This document shows positions 24,290 to 33,107 of a DNA stretch of 64,000 bases, piece by piece. The notes below the pieces were generated by a model. That model saw nothing but the letters and a program-made list of their open reading frames with translations, was not told where the DNA came from and did no database searches. Position numbers and translations under genes: made by a program. Source of the DNA: Achromobacter spanius (GTDB lineage: Bacteria; Pseudomonadota; Gammaproteobacteria; Burkholderiales; Burkholderiaceae_B); contig NZ_CP034689.1 of assembly GCF_003994415.1 (NCBI RefSeq), positions 5,270,001-5,334,000 on the forward strand, read 5' to 3'. Position 1 is the stretch's first letter; each line of letters begins with the position of its first letter.

Positions 24290-26491
24290 ATGAAACACAC
24301 GACTCTTTACTCCTTGCTGCTGAGCGCCATCGCCGGCGGCCCCGCCCTGGCCCTGGCGGCCGAACCCGCCGTGAAGACCCTGGCGCCCACCACCGTCTAC
24401 GGCGCGGCCCACGCCGCACCCGCGCCCAATGGCGTGATCGACCTGGACGCCCACGACAGCACCGGCAGCCGCCTGGGCTTGACACTGCGCGAAACGCCGG
24501 CCAGCGTCACCGTGATCTCGCGCGAGCAGATCGAGGCGCGCGGCTCCTTGAACACGCAAGAAATCGCGCGCGGCATTCCCGGCGTGAACAACGCCTCGCC
24601 ACCGGGCAATGCCGGCGCGATCAGCTATCGCGGCTTTTCGGGTGGCCAGGTGTCGCAATTGTTCAACGGCATTTCCGTGCAGTACGACGCCATTGCCGGA
24701 CGCCCCGTCGATAGCTGGATCTACGACCGCGTCGAAGCCATCGGCGGCCCCGCCACCTTTCTGTTTGGCGCGGGCGCGGTGGGCGGCGCCATCAATTACG
24801 TGACCAAGCTGCCCGAGCGCGACACCTTCTACGACGCCCAGTTCCGGCTGGGTTCGTTCAACAGCCAGCAGTATTCCATCGGCCTGAACCAGCAGTTGGC
24901 GGGCGATGCAGGCGGCCAAGGCCACTACCTGCGTATCGACGCCAACACCGGTTCCAGCCACGGCTGGGTCGACGGCAACCATAGCCGCGCCACTCAGGTG
25001 GCCGCGTCCTTGCTGTCGGACCTGGGCGCCGATGTGACCCAGACCTTCGCCTTTGAGTTCCAGCGCGAACAGGTGGACCGCCCCTACTGGGGCACGCCGC
25101 TGAAGACCAACGCCAACGGCGTGGTGCAGGGCGCGGGCCACATCATGGATGGCACGCGCTTCAAGAATTACAACGTGAATGACGGCCTGTACGAGCAGTC
25201 GGTGCTGTGGGCGCGTTCCGTGACCGAATGGCGCGCGGGGACGAACCTGACGTTGAAGAACACGCTGTACCACTACCGCGCCGACCGCGATTTCCGCAAC
25301 CTGGAAAACTATCGTTTCAACGCCGACAACAGCCTGGTGATGCGTTCGGGCGCGCTGCTGCAACGGCACGAACAGCGCTTGGTGGGCAACCGCATTGAAG
25401 GGCTGTACCACTCATCCATCGCGGGCCTGCGCAGCGATTGGTCGTTTGGCGCCGACATCAGCCAGAACAAGGTCACGCGCTTTCCCACCAGCCTGTCCGG
25501 CACCGTGGACGCCGTGGACCCCTACGATTTTTCGGCGGGCGATTTCTACGACATTCCCGGCATGACGCGCGGCCACAAACCCGACCGCGAGAACCGCATC
25601 CGCACCTTTGCGCTGACGCTGGAAAACCGCACGCAAGTGCTGCCCGGCGTGGCGATTGTGTCGGCACTGCGCAAGGACTTCATCGACCTGGACCTGACCA
25701 ACCGCCGCGCCGTCACCGCCACGTCACCCGCCAGCGCGCAGCGTAGCTATACGCCCTTGACCGGGCGCCTGGGCGTGAACTGGGAGATCAGCCCGGAAGC
25801 GTCGCTGTACGCGCAGTACGCCACCGCGGCCGATCCCCCGTCGGGCCTGATGGCCACGGCGTCCTTCGCCGACGTGCTGAACAACGACAAGCTCACCACC
25901 GGCACGCAGGCCGAAGTCGGCGGCAAGTTCAACTTCTGGGATGGGCGCGGCGCGGCCACCGTGTCGGTCTACGAGATCAAGCGCAAGAACCTGGCAACGT
26001 CCGACCCCAACAACCCCGGCGTCAGCGTGCCGGTGGGTGCGCAGTCCGCGCGCGGGGTGGAGTTGGCGGGTGGTTTGCAACTGACGTCGAAGCTGTCGCT
26101 GCAAGGCAACGTGGCGTTTGTGGACCCCAAGTACGACGACTTCACGCAGTCGGTAGGCGGTGTATCGGTATCGCGCAACGGCAAGGTGCCGACCAACACG
26201 CCGCGCCGCCTGGCCAACGTGTGGGTGGACTATGCCTTCGTGCCGGACTGGAACGCCAGCGTGGCGGCGCGCTACGTGGGCCGCGCGTATGCGGACGCGG
26301 CCAACACGGTATGGGCGCCGTCCTACACCGTGTTTGACGCGGCGCTGTCGCATCGGATCAACCGCAACGTGGACGCGACCTTCCGCGTGCGCAACCTGAC
26401 CGACAAGGTTTACGCCGCGAACGCCAGCCCCACGATGTATTACCTGGGCGCGCCGCGTTCGGTGGAACTGAGCTTGCAAATGCGGTTCTGA
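24290..26491 (+). CDS. TonB-dependent siderophore-type receptor
   Basis: 733 residues. ATG 24290 is chosen because it begins the signal peptide (MKHTTLYSLLLSAIAGGPALALAAEP). The plug domain (about 45-165) includes RETPASVTVISREQIEARG and AGAISYRGFSGGQVSQLFNGI, and a 22-strand barrel follows, ending in the outer-membrane Phe (LSLQMRF). There is no N-terminal STN signalling domain, so it is a plain transducer-less receptor. The PepSY gene 24 bp downstream suggests ferric-siderophore uptake with periplasmic or inner-membrane reduction; copper is an alternative because of the upstream DUF2946 gene. Ligand unknown. Confidence 0.9.
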   Translation: MKHTTLYSLLLSAIAGGPALALAAEPAVKTLAPTTVYGAAHAAPAPNGVIDLDAHDSTGSRLGLTLRETPASVTVISREQIEARGSLNTQEIARGIPGVNNASPPGNAGAISYRGFSGGQVSQLFNGISVQYDAIAGRPVDSWIYDRVEAIGGPATFLFGAGAVGGAINYVTKLPERDTFYDAQFRLGSFNSQQYSIGLNQQLAGDAGGQGHYLRIDANTGSSHGWVDGNHSRATQVAASLLSDLGADVTQTFAFEFQREQVDRPYWGTPLKTNANGVVQGAGHIMDGTRFKNYNVNDGLYEQSVLWARSVTEWRAGTNLTLKNTLYHYRADRDFRNLENYRFNADNSLVMRSGALLQRHEQRLVGNRIEGLYHSSIAGLRSDWSFGADISQNKVTRFPTSLSGTVDAVDPYDFSAGDFYDIPGMTRGHKPDRENRIRTFALTLENRTQVLPGVAIVSALRKDFIDLDLTNRRAVTATSPASAQRSYTPLTGRLGVNWEISPEASLYAQYATAADPPSGLMATASFADVLNNDKLTTGTQAEVGGKFNFWDGRGAATVSVYEIKRKNLATSDPNNPGVSVPVGAQSARGVELAGGLQLTSKLSLQGNVAFVDPKYDDFTQSVGGVSVSRNGKVPTNTPRRLANVWVDYAFVPDWNASVAARYVGRAYADAANTVWAPSYTVFDAALSHRINRNVDATFRVRNLTDKVYAANASPTMYYLGAPRSVELSLQMRF

Positions 26492-26514
26492 CGAACGCGT
26501 TTAAGGGGAATGCC

Positions 26515-28062
26515 ATGAGCGCCACTTCTACACGCCAAGCCGCAAGTAAGCCCGCCCGCCGCGCCGGGCCGCCGCTGTCTTCCCGCCTCAAGCGATGGCT
26601 CTACCTGACCCATCGCTGGGCCGGCATCGTGCTGTGCCTGTTCTTTGCCATGTGGTTTATTTCCGGCGTGGTGATGATGTACGTGGGCTACCCCAAGCTG
26701 ACGCCGCAGGAACGGCTGACGCACCTGGCGCCGCTGGATGCGGCCACCATCGCCATCACGCCCGCCCAGGCGCTGGCGGCGGCGGGCGCCCGCGACACCC
26801 CGGGCCTGAGCCTGGCCGCCACGCGCGCCGGCGCGCCGGTCTATCTGGTACCGGGCGCCCCACGCACAGCGCCCAAGGTGGTGGATGCCGCCAGCGGCGC
26901 GCTGCTGCCACCCGCCGATGCCGCCGTGGCGCAGGCGTCGGCGCTGGCGTGGTTCGGCGGCCAATACGCCGCGCGCCATCAAGAGACGGTGGATGAAGAC
27001 GTCTACACCCACTCCGGGTCGCTGGACGTGCACCGGCCGCTGCACCGCATCGACATGGACGACCCGGCGCGCACCCGGCTGTACGTCTCGTCGGCCACCG
27101 GCGCGGTGGTGTTGGACGCCACGCGCAACGAACGCGCCTGGAACTACGCGGGCGCGTGGATCCATTGGCTGTATCCGCTGCGCGGCAATGCGCTGGACCG
27201 CTGGTGGCACGACGTGGTGGTGTGGCTGTCGGTGGCCGGCGTGGTGCTGGCGCTAACGGGCACCGTCGTGGGCATCCTGCGCTGGCGCTTTTCGCGCCCT
27301 TACGCCACGGGCAGCCGTTCGCCCTACCGCGAAAGCATGATGCGATGGCATCACATCAGCGGCCTGCTGTTTGCCGCCATCACCATTACCTGGATCTTCA
27401 GTGGCCTGATGTCGATGAACCCGTGGAAGCTTTTCACCAGCACGGCCGCGCCGCTTGCAGCCAATGCCTACGCCGGCCCCCCGGCCGACGCGCCGCTGTC
27501 CACGCCGCGTGACCTGATCGCCGCCCTGCCCAGCGCCCCGCGCGAATTGGTGTGGACGCGCGCGGCCGGCCAGGAGGTGGCCCTGACGCGCAGCACCGCA
27601 GGCGCGCCGCGCGTGCTGTCTGCGACCGACGCCGTACCCACTACGTTCGCCGAAAGCGACTTGCGCGAGGCCGCCACGCGCCTGCTGCCGGGCGCCACGG
27701 TGCGGGACGTTCAGGTGCTGACCCAGTACGACTTCTATTACTACGCACGCGACGCCCACGCCATGCTGGGCCATGTGGAAAAGCCGCTGCCCATCTGGCG
27801 CGTGATCTACGACAACCGGCAAGCCACCTGGGTCTACCTGGACCCGGCCACCAGCCAGATCGTGGGCCGGCAAGACCGCAGCAACCGTGTCAGCCGCTGG
27901 CTGTTCGCCTTTCTGCACAGCTGGGACTGGACCGGTCTGTTGTCGCGCCGGCCCTTGTGGGACCTCTTGTTGATCGTCCTGAGCCTGGGCGGCGCGGCGT
28001 TGAGCCTGACGGGGGTTGTGGTTGGATGGCGCCGGCTGGGCAAAAAGTTGGGAGGCAGATGA
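26515..28062 (+). CDS. PepSY-associated membrane protein (putative ferric-siderophore reductase)
   Basis: 515 residues. The first membrane helix begins with the family hallmark LYLTHRWAGIVLCLFFAMWF (about 35-55). Two more helices lie near 235-255 (VVVWLSVAGVVLALTGTVVG) and 280-300 (MMRWHHISGLLFAAITITWIF), and a C-terminal one is near 485-505. Large periplasmic PepSY regions lie between. Conserved His residues in the helices could ligate haem, as proposed for FoxB/PiuB-type siderophore reductases. It follows the TonB receptor by 24 bp and is probably co-transcribed with it. Confidence 0.87.
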   Translation: MSATSTRQAASKPARRAGPPLSSRLKRWLYLTHRWAGIVLCLFFAMWFISGVVMMYVGYPKLTPQERLTHLAPLDAATIAITPAQALAAAGARDTPGLSLAATRAGAPVYLVPGAPRTAPKVVDAASGALLPPADAAVAQASALAWFGGQYAARHQETVDEDVYTHSGSLDVHRPLHRIDMDDPARTRLYVSSATGAVVLDATRNERAWNYAGAWIHWLYPLRGNALDRWWHDVVVWLSVAGVVLALTGTVVGILRWRFSRPYATGSRSPYRESMMRWHHISGLLFAAITITWIFSGLMSMNPWKLFTSTAAPLAANAYAGPPADAPLSTPRDLIAALPSAPRELVWTRAAGQEVALTRSTAGAPRVLSATDAVPTTFAESDLREAATRLLPGATVRDVQVLTQYDFYYYARDAHAMLGHVEKPLPIWRVIYDNRQATWVYLDPATSQIVGRQDRSNRVSRWLFAFLHSWDWTGLLSRRPLWDLLLIVLSLGGAALSLTGVVVGWRRLGKKLGGR

Positions 28063-28238
28063 AGGCGCGGCCGCATCAACCAAAGGGATGACGAGTGTGG
28101 ACGATAGCGAAGGCGAAGGACGCTAGCAAAGCGCGTGTCCAGAAGTAAAAGCCCAAATTCAGCCGCATTTTGTAAGCGGACTGACGGCTAGGCCCACTAC
28201 CATCGCGGCTATTGATTATTACGCTGCGATGACTTGTC

Positions 28239-28844
28239 ATGAATGCCCTGGATATCCTGAACCACGCCCTGTTTCAGTCGATCAACGCCGACCCGGCTAC
28301 CGCCACCTGGCAGATCCAGGCCGCCTTGCTGCTGGCCAATCGCTTGATCCTGCTGGTGCCGGGCGCGCTGGTGGCGATGTGGCTGTGGGGCGGGCAGGCG
28401 CAACGCAGCCTGGCCCTGAAAGTGCTGACCAGCATTGGCGCGGCGTTGTTCATCAGCTACCTGTGCGGTGCGCTGTGGCCGCAGCCGCGTCCCTTTGTGC
28501 TGGGCCTGGGCCACGCGTTTTTCCCGCACAAGGCCACTTCTTCATTCCCCAGCAACCACACCATCATCATCGCCACGTTTGCGTTCGCGCTGATCTTTGA
28601 CCGGCGTTGGGCCGGCTGGGGTTGGGCGGCGCTGCTGGCCGCCATGGTCGTGGGCACGTCGCGCGTGTACCTGGGCGTGCACTTTCCGCTGGACATCGCG
28701 GGCGGCCTGATCCTGGCGCCCGTCGCGGCAGCGGCCACCGCGGCGGTGTGGAACCGCGTTGGCGCGCCGCTGACGCTGGCCGCGCAAGCCATCTACCGCA
28801 AGCTGCTGGCCTTGCCAATCGCGCGCGGCTGGATCCGCGCGTAA
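28239..28844 (+). CDS. PAP2-family phosphatase (undecaprenyl-diphosphatase-like)
   Basis: 201 residues with five or six membrane helices and the acid-phosphatase signature in order: KATSSFPSNHT (motif 2, catalytic His) and GTSRVYLGVHFPLDIAGG (motif 3, nucleophile-activating His). The first motif is less clear (LWPQPRPF). BcrC/YbjG-like proteins of this size recycle undecaprenyl pyrophosphate at the outer face of the inner membrane. The 176 bp upstream holds no other gene. It converges with the Bug gene, and only 5 bp separate the two stops. Confidence 0.85.
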   Translation: MNALDILNHALFQSINADPATATWQIQAALLLANRLILLVPGALVAMWLWGGQAQRSLALKVLTSIGAALFISYLCGALWPQPRPFVLGLGHAFFPHKATSSFPSNHTIIIATFAFALIFDRRWAGWGWAALLAAMVVGTSRVYLGVHFPLDIAGGLILAPVAAAATAAVWNRVGAPLTLAAQAIYRKLLALPIARGWIRA

Positions 28845-28849
28845 CGGGC

Positions 28850-29833
28850 TCAGTTGATCGCCACGTTCGCGTCCTTCACCAGCTTGGCGTAATTCGCGGT
28901 ATCCGTGCCGATGCGGGCGCGCATCTGCTCAGGTGTGTCGCCGATAGGCACCGCGCCAATCTCGGCCATGCGGCGCGAGAAATCGGGCGACTTGATGATC
29001 TTCACCATCTCGGCGTTCAGCCGCGTCACCACGTCCTTGGGCACGGCGGCCGGCGCCAACACGCCGAACCAGGTGCCCATGTTGAAGGGCTTCAGGCCGG
29101 CCTCTTCCATCGTCGGCACATTCGGCAGCGCCTCTGAACGCTTATTGGTGGTAACCGCCAGCGCCCGCAGCTTGCCGCTTTGTATGTGCGGCAAGACGGG
29201 CGTGATGGTGTCGAACGACATATCGATCTGCCCACCCAGCAGGTCCGTCGTCAAGGGCCCGCTGCCCTTGTACGGCACATGCAGCAGCTTGACGTGGCCT
29301 TCTTGCTCAAACTGCGCGCCAATCAAATGCTGGCCGGTGCCCATGCCGTTGGACCCGAAGGTCAGCTTGCCGGGCGCGGCCTGCGCCAGTTTCAACAAGC
29401 CTTGCACGTTGGTCGCGTCCAGCTTGGGGTTGACCACCAGCACGTTGGGCACCAGCGCCACGGTGGTGACGGGCGCGAAGTCCTTCTGGAAGTCGTAATG
29501 CAGGCTCTTGTAGACGCTGGTGGCGATGGTGTGATGCACCGCACCCATCAACAAGGTGTAGCCGTCGGGCGCGGCCTTGGCCACATAGTCCGCGCCCAGG
29601 GTCGAGCCCGCGCCGGGTTTGTTTTCCACCACCACGGGCTGGCCCAGGCTTTTGCTGAGCTCCTGGCCCAGCGCGCGCGCCAGCACGTCGGTGGTGCCCC
29701 CCGCCGGAAACGGCACGACCAGGCTGATGGGCTTGGCGGGGTAAGTCTGTGCAACGGCCATGCCGCCTGCCAGCGGCAGGCTGAACAGGCAGGCGAACGC
29801 CAACGCGCGTGCGCGGGAGTTTTGCTTGGACAT
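28850..29833 (-). CDS. Tripartite tricarboxylate transporter substrate-binding protein (Bug family)
   Basis: 327 residues with a signal peptide (ARALAFACLFSLPLAGGMAVAQT, up to about 29). Bug motifs include KPISLVVPFPAGGTTDVLAR, GQPVVVENKPGAGSTLGADYVA and HVPYKGSGPLTTDLLGGQIDMSFD. AAGGAG lies ideally before the ATG. It follows the tartrate-dehydrogenase-like gene by 67 bp on the same strand, so it probably delivers tartrate or a related hydroxy acid to a TctAB-type permease encoded elsewhere. Confidence 0.92.
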   Translation of the reverse strand: MSKQNSRARALAFACLFSLPLAGGMAVAQTYPAKPISLVVPFPAGGTTDVLARALGQELSKSLGQPVVVENKPGAGSTLGADYVAKAAPDGYTLLMGAVHHTIATSVYKSLHYDFQKDFAPVTTVALVPNVLVVNPKLDATNVQGLLKLAQAAPGKLTFGSNGMGTGQHLIGAQFEQEGHVKLLHVPYKGSGPLTTDLLGGQIDMSFDTITPVLPHIQSGKLRALAVTTNKRSEALPNVPTMEEAGLKPFNMGTWFGVLAPAAVPKDVVTRLNAEMVKIIKSPDFSRRMAEIGAVPIGDTPEQMRARIGTDTANYAKLVKDANVAIN

Positions 29834-29900
29834 GCTTGTCTCCTTGGATTACGAATGAACTTCGCTTCTTGTTGTATTGCCGGCCAGGCGCCCTCCAGCG

Positions 29901-30986
29901 CTATGCCGCTTTCACTGCCTTGCCCTGCGCCAGACGCGCGCACACCGCGGCCGTGACATCTTCGGTGGTGGCGTTGCCGCCCAGGTCGCGCGTGTGCAGC
30001 GCGGGCGTGCCGGTGACTTGTTCTATGGCTTGCATCAAGCGTGCCGCCGCATCGGTTTCGCCCAAATGCTCAAGCAGCATCACCACCGACCAGAACGTGC
30101 CGACCGGATTCGCCAGGCCCTGGCCCATGATGTCGAACGCCGACCCGTGGATGGGTTCGAACATGGACGGGTAACGGCGTTCGGGGTCGATGTTGCCGGT
30201 GGGTGCAATGCCCAGGCTGCCGGCCAGGGCCGCGGCCAGGTCGCTGAGGATGTCGGCATGCAAGTTGGTGGCAACGATGGTGTCCAGCGACGCGGGCCGG
30301 TTGACCATGCGTGCGGTGGCGGCATCCACCAATTCCTTGTCCCAGCTCACGTCCGGAAATTCACGGCTGACTTGCAGCGCGATCTCGTCCCACATCACCA
30401 TGGCATGGCGCTGCGCGTTGGACTTGGTGACCACGGTAAGCAGCTTGCGCGGCCGAGATTGCGCCAGCTTGAAGGCAAAGCGCAGGATGCGTTCGACCCC
30501 GGCGCGCGTCATGATCGATACGTCGGTGGCGGCTTCGATGGGATGGCCCTGGTGCACGCGTCCGCCCACGCCGGAGTATTCGCCCTCGGAGTTTTCGCGC
30601 ACGATGACCCAGTTCAGTTGCTCGGGCGTGCAGCGCTTGAGCGGCGCGTCGATGCCGGGCAGGATGCGCGTGGGGCGCACGTTGGCGTACTGGTCAAAGC
30701 CCTGGCAGATCTTCAGGCGCAGGCCCCACAGGGTGATGTGGTCGGCAATGTCGGGGTCGCCCGCCGAGCCGAACAGAATCGCGTCTTTGTCGCGCAGGGC
30801 GTCCAGGCCATCGGCCGGCATCATCACGCCGTGCTGCCGGTAGTAGTCGCCGCCCCAGTCGAAATTCTGAAATTCGAAGCGCAGTCCGCCGTCGTCGGCC
30901 AGGGCCTGCAAGACGCGCTGGCCGGCCGGAATGACTTCCTTGCCGATGCCGTCGCCGGGAATGGTTGCGATGCGATAGGTCTTCAT
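29901..30986 (-). CDS. ttuC: Tartrate dehydrogenase/decarboxylase-type isopropylmalate dehydrogenase homologue
   Basis: 361 residues; ATG 30986 gives MKTYRIATIPGDGIGKEVIPAG. The Lys/Asp metal and hydroxy-acid site is present (RENSEGEYSG; VVTKSNAQRHAM; ATNLHADILSDLAAALAGSLG), and GGRVHQG and MFEPIHGSAFDI match the TtuC/D-malate-dehydrogenase (DmlA) branch better than LeuB. It oxidises tartrate, D-malate or a similar 2-hydroxy acid with NAD and Mn2+. The operon partner is the Bug protein downstream. Substrate choice between tartrate and D-malate cannot be settled from sequence alone. Confidence 0.87.
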   Translation of the reverse strand: MKTYRIATIPGDGIGKEVIPAGQRVLQALADDGGLRFEFQNFDWGGDYYRQHGVMMPADGLDALRDKDAILFGSAGDPDIADHITLWGLRLKICQGFDQYANVRPTRILPGIDAPLKRCTPEQLNWVIVRENSEGEYSGVGGRVHQGHPIEAATDVSIMTRAGVERILRFAFKLAQSRPRKLLTVVTKSNAQRHAMVMWDEIALQVSREFPDVSWDKELVDAATARMVNRPASLDTIVATNLHADILSDLAAALAGSLGIAPTGNIDPERRYPSMFEPIHGSAFDIMGQGLANPVGTFWSVVMLLEHLGETDAAARLMQAIEQVTGTPALHTRDLGGNATTEDVTAAVCARLAQGKAVKAA

Positions 30987-31063
30987 GGGCCGACAGGCTC
31001 CTTGCTGATAAGGGTCTGTCGGCAATTTACCGAGCGCCGCGCGCCGTGCGCGCAGCGCCATTC

Positions 31064-31096
31064 ACAACATCTTCAACTTCAGGTTGAAGATGTTGT
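31064..31096. terminator. Perfect 14-bp stem-loop between co-oriented genes, possible terminator or processing site
   Basis: ACAACATCTTCAAC (31064-31077), a 5-nt TTCAG loop, then its exact complement (31083-31096). It lies 9 bp after the stop of the DUF3829 lipoprotein gene (minus strand). No T tract follows on either side, so it is not a classical intrinsic terminator; it may stabilise the 3' end or assist Rho-dependent ending. Confidence 0.5.
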
Positions 31097-31104
31097 ACCG
31101 GAGA

Positions 31105-32070
31105 TCAGCAACGGCTGACGTTCAGGTTGTTGATCAGGTTGTTGAAGTTCTGGCGCAGGCCATAGGCGTCGTCGACGATGGTGGGACGCATCATCTTGAA
31201 GGCGCCCGTGCGCGCGGCGTCTTCCTTGTAGCGGCCGCTTTCCGTGTGCTCCAGCACCTTGCGTCCGGCCGCCAGGAAGGCATTGGCCTGCATCATCGTG
31301 CTGGCGCAACCCTTGGGGTTGGCTTCGCGGGTCTTCTTGTCAAAGCCCAGCGCCATCTCGTTGAGCTTGTCCAGGTCTTGCTTGAAGGCGTCCTTCTTGT
31401 CGCCCAGGCCGGTGCCGTCAAAAATGCCGGTCGCCTGATTCAGCGTGGACTTGCCGTAATACACCATGCCGGCGCGGTAGTAGGCCACCGTGTCCTTCTT
31501 GGCCTTTTCAAACGCTTCCTTGGTGTTGGCGGTGTCTTTCACCGAAATGCCGTGGTAGAAGGCGCTTTCGGCCTTGGCCACTTCGGTCAGCGCGGCCACG
31601 TAGGCCGGGCTTTTCTCGCGGGCCAGCGCGCCGTTGTCCGACAGGAAGGTTTTGGCGGCGGCGTAGTTCTGCAGGTCGGTGCTAAGCGGGGCCAGCTTGC
31701 CCAGGGCCTGCGCGAAGTCCTTGGCGGCGGCGTCGATCTCGGGAATGGCGGGCTGCATCGCCAAGGCCTTTTCCAGCTTTTCCTTGGTGCGCAACACCAT
31801 GATGTCGTTGCCGATGACGTAGTCCTTCACGGGCTTCTTGTCGGCCAGCTTGGGCACCATGTATTGCTCGTACTGGTCTAGCGTTTCTTCAAACGACTGG
31901 TTGATGCCGTTGGCCGTATCCACGTACTGGTTGTACTTGATGATCTCGGCCTGGGCGGTGCTGGCTTCGGCGGTTTTCGCTTCCGGCTTGGCGTTGTCGT
32001 CGCCACACGCGGCGAGCATCAACGTGGCGGCTAAAAGGGCGGACATGCACAAGGGGCGCGACATAAACAT
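31105..32070 (-). CDS. DUF3829 (YiiG-like) lipoprotein
   Basis: 321 residues. The signal peptide ends in a lipobox, LMLAAC (acyl-Cys about residue 22), followed by GDDN, so an anchored lipoprotein is expected. The rest is mostly helical, with a DUF3829-like layout (KYNQYVDTANGINQSFEETL ... NFNNLINNLN). A GGAG site lies 6 bases before the ATG. Function unknown. Transcribed alone, ending in a strong stem-loop. Confidence 0.82.
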   Translation of the reverse strand: MFMSRPLCMSALLAATLMLAACGDDNAKPEAKTAEASTAQAEIIKYNQYVDTANGINQSFEETLDQYEQYMVPKLADKKPVKDYVIGNDIMVLRTKEKLEKALAMQPAIPEIDAAAKDFAQALGKLAPLSTDLQNYAAAKTFLSDNGALAREKSPAYVAALTEVAKAESAFYHGISVKDTANTKEAFEKAKKDTVAYYRAGMVYYGKSTLNQATGIFDGTGLGDKKDAFKQDLDKLNEMALGFDKKTREANPKGCASTMMQANAFLAAGRKVLEHTESGRYKEDAARTGAFKMMRPTIVDDAYGLRQNFNNLINNLNVSRC

Positions 32071-32194
32071 CTGTTCTCCGAAAAAGGGAACGCATCATAT
32101 TCCGACCGCATCGTTAACACGCTACAAAGTCATTCAGAGCTGTCACAAGGGTTTGCCAGATGCGACCTTCTGCTGAAATTCTGGTCGCGTTAGC

Positions 32195-33088
32195 ATGGCC
32201 GGCATGACACTCGCCCACGACATCCACCACGAAGCCATACGGCTTGCCTACCGCCCGCCCTACGATTGGGCGGCCATGCTGGGCTTTCTACAACTGCGCG
32301 CCATTCCCGGCATTGAGCGGGTGGACGGCGACAGCTATGCGCGCACGATCAGCCTGGATGGCGTGCAGGGCACGATCCGCGTGCGGCCCGCCAGGGGCAA
32401 CGCGCTGCAAGCCACCGTGCGTGTTGCGCGCGCGGACGCGCTGCCGGCCATCATTGCGCGAATACGGCGGGTGCTGGATCTGGACAGCGACCCGGTGGCA
32501 TTCGCCGCACGATTCGCGCATGACCCCGTGCTGGCCGCGCTGATCGCCGCGCGCCCCGGGCTGCGCGTGCCGGGCGCGTGGGACGGGTTTGAATTGGCGA
32601 TGCGCGCCGTGCTGGGCCAGCAGATAACCGTGTCGGCGGCCATCCGGCTGGCGGGCAAGCTGGTGGCCGCGCATGGCGCCTTGCTGGCACAGCCGGAGGA
32701 CGGGCTGACGCATGTGTTTCCCACGCCCGAGGCGGTGGCGCCCGCCGAGCTGGCCGTGCTGGGCATGCCGCGCAGCCGGGCAGCCACCTTGTCCGCCGTG
32801 GCGACCGCAGCGGTGGCGGACCCGAATTTGTTCGAACCCGGCAGCAGCCTGGAAGACGCCATCACGCGGCTGCGCGCCATCCGGGGCATCGGCGAATGGA
32901 CGGCGCAATACATTGCCTTGCGGCAACTGCGTGAACCCGATGCGTTTCCCAGTGCGGACATCGGCCTGATCCGGGCCTTGGAGAAATTGGAATCGCGCGC
33001 CTACACACCCAAGCAACTGCTGGCGCGCGCCGAGTCATGGCGGCCCTGGCGGGCCTATGCCGCGCAGCATTTGTGGTCGGCGGGATGA
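32195..33088 (+). CDS. alkA: DNA-3-methyladenine glycosylase II
   Basis: 297 residues. An N-terminal AlkA_N-type domain (about 12-105) is followed by the HhH-GPD glycosylase domain: FELAMRAVLGQQITVSAA, the helix-hairpin-helix LRAIRGIGEWTAQYIALR (about 228-245) and the catalytic Asp in DAFPSADIGLIRAL. It removes alkylated purines in base-excision repair. No Ada domain is fused, and it is a single gene here. A second in-frame ATG at 32204 is an alternative start. Confidence 0.94.
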   Translation: MAGMTLAHDIHHEAIRLAYRPPYDWAAMLGFLQLRAIPGIERVDGDSYARTISLDGVQGTIRVRPARGNALQATVRVARADALPAIIARIRRVLDLDSDPVAFAARFAHDPVLAALIAARPGLRVPGAWDGFELAMRAVLGQQITVSAAIRLAGKLVAAHGALLAQPEDGLTHVFPTPEAVAPAELAVLGMPRSRAATLSAVATAAVADPNLFEPGSSLEDAITRLRAIRGIGEWTAQYIALRQLREPDAFPSADIGLIRALEKLESRAYTPKQLLARAESWRPWRAYAAQHLWSAG

Positions 33089-33107
33089 ACGCCCGCCGCG
33101 CCGGCCC

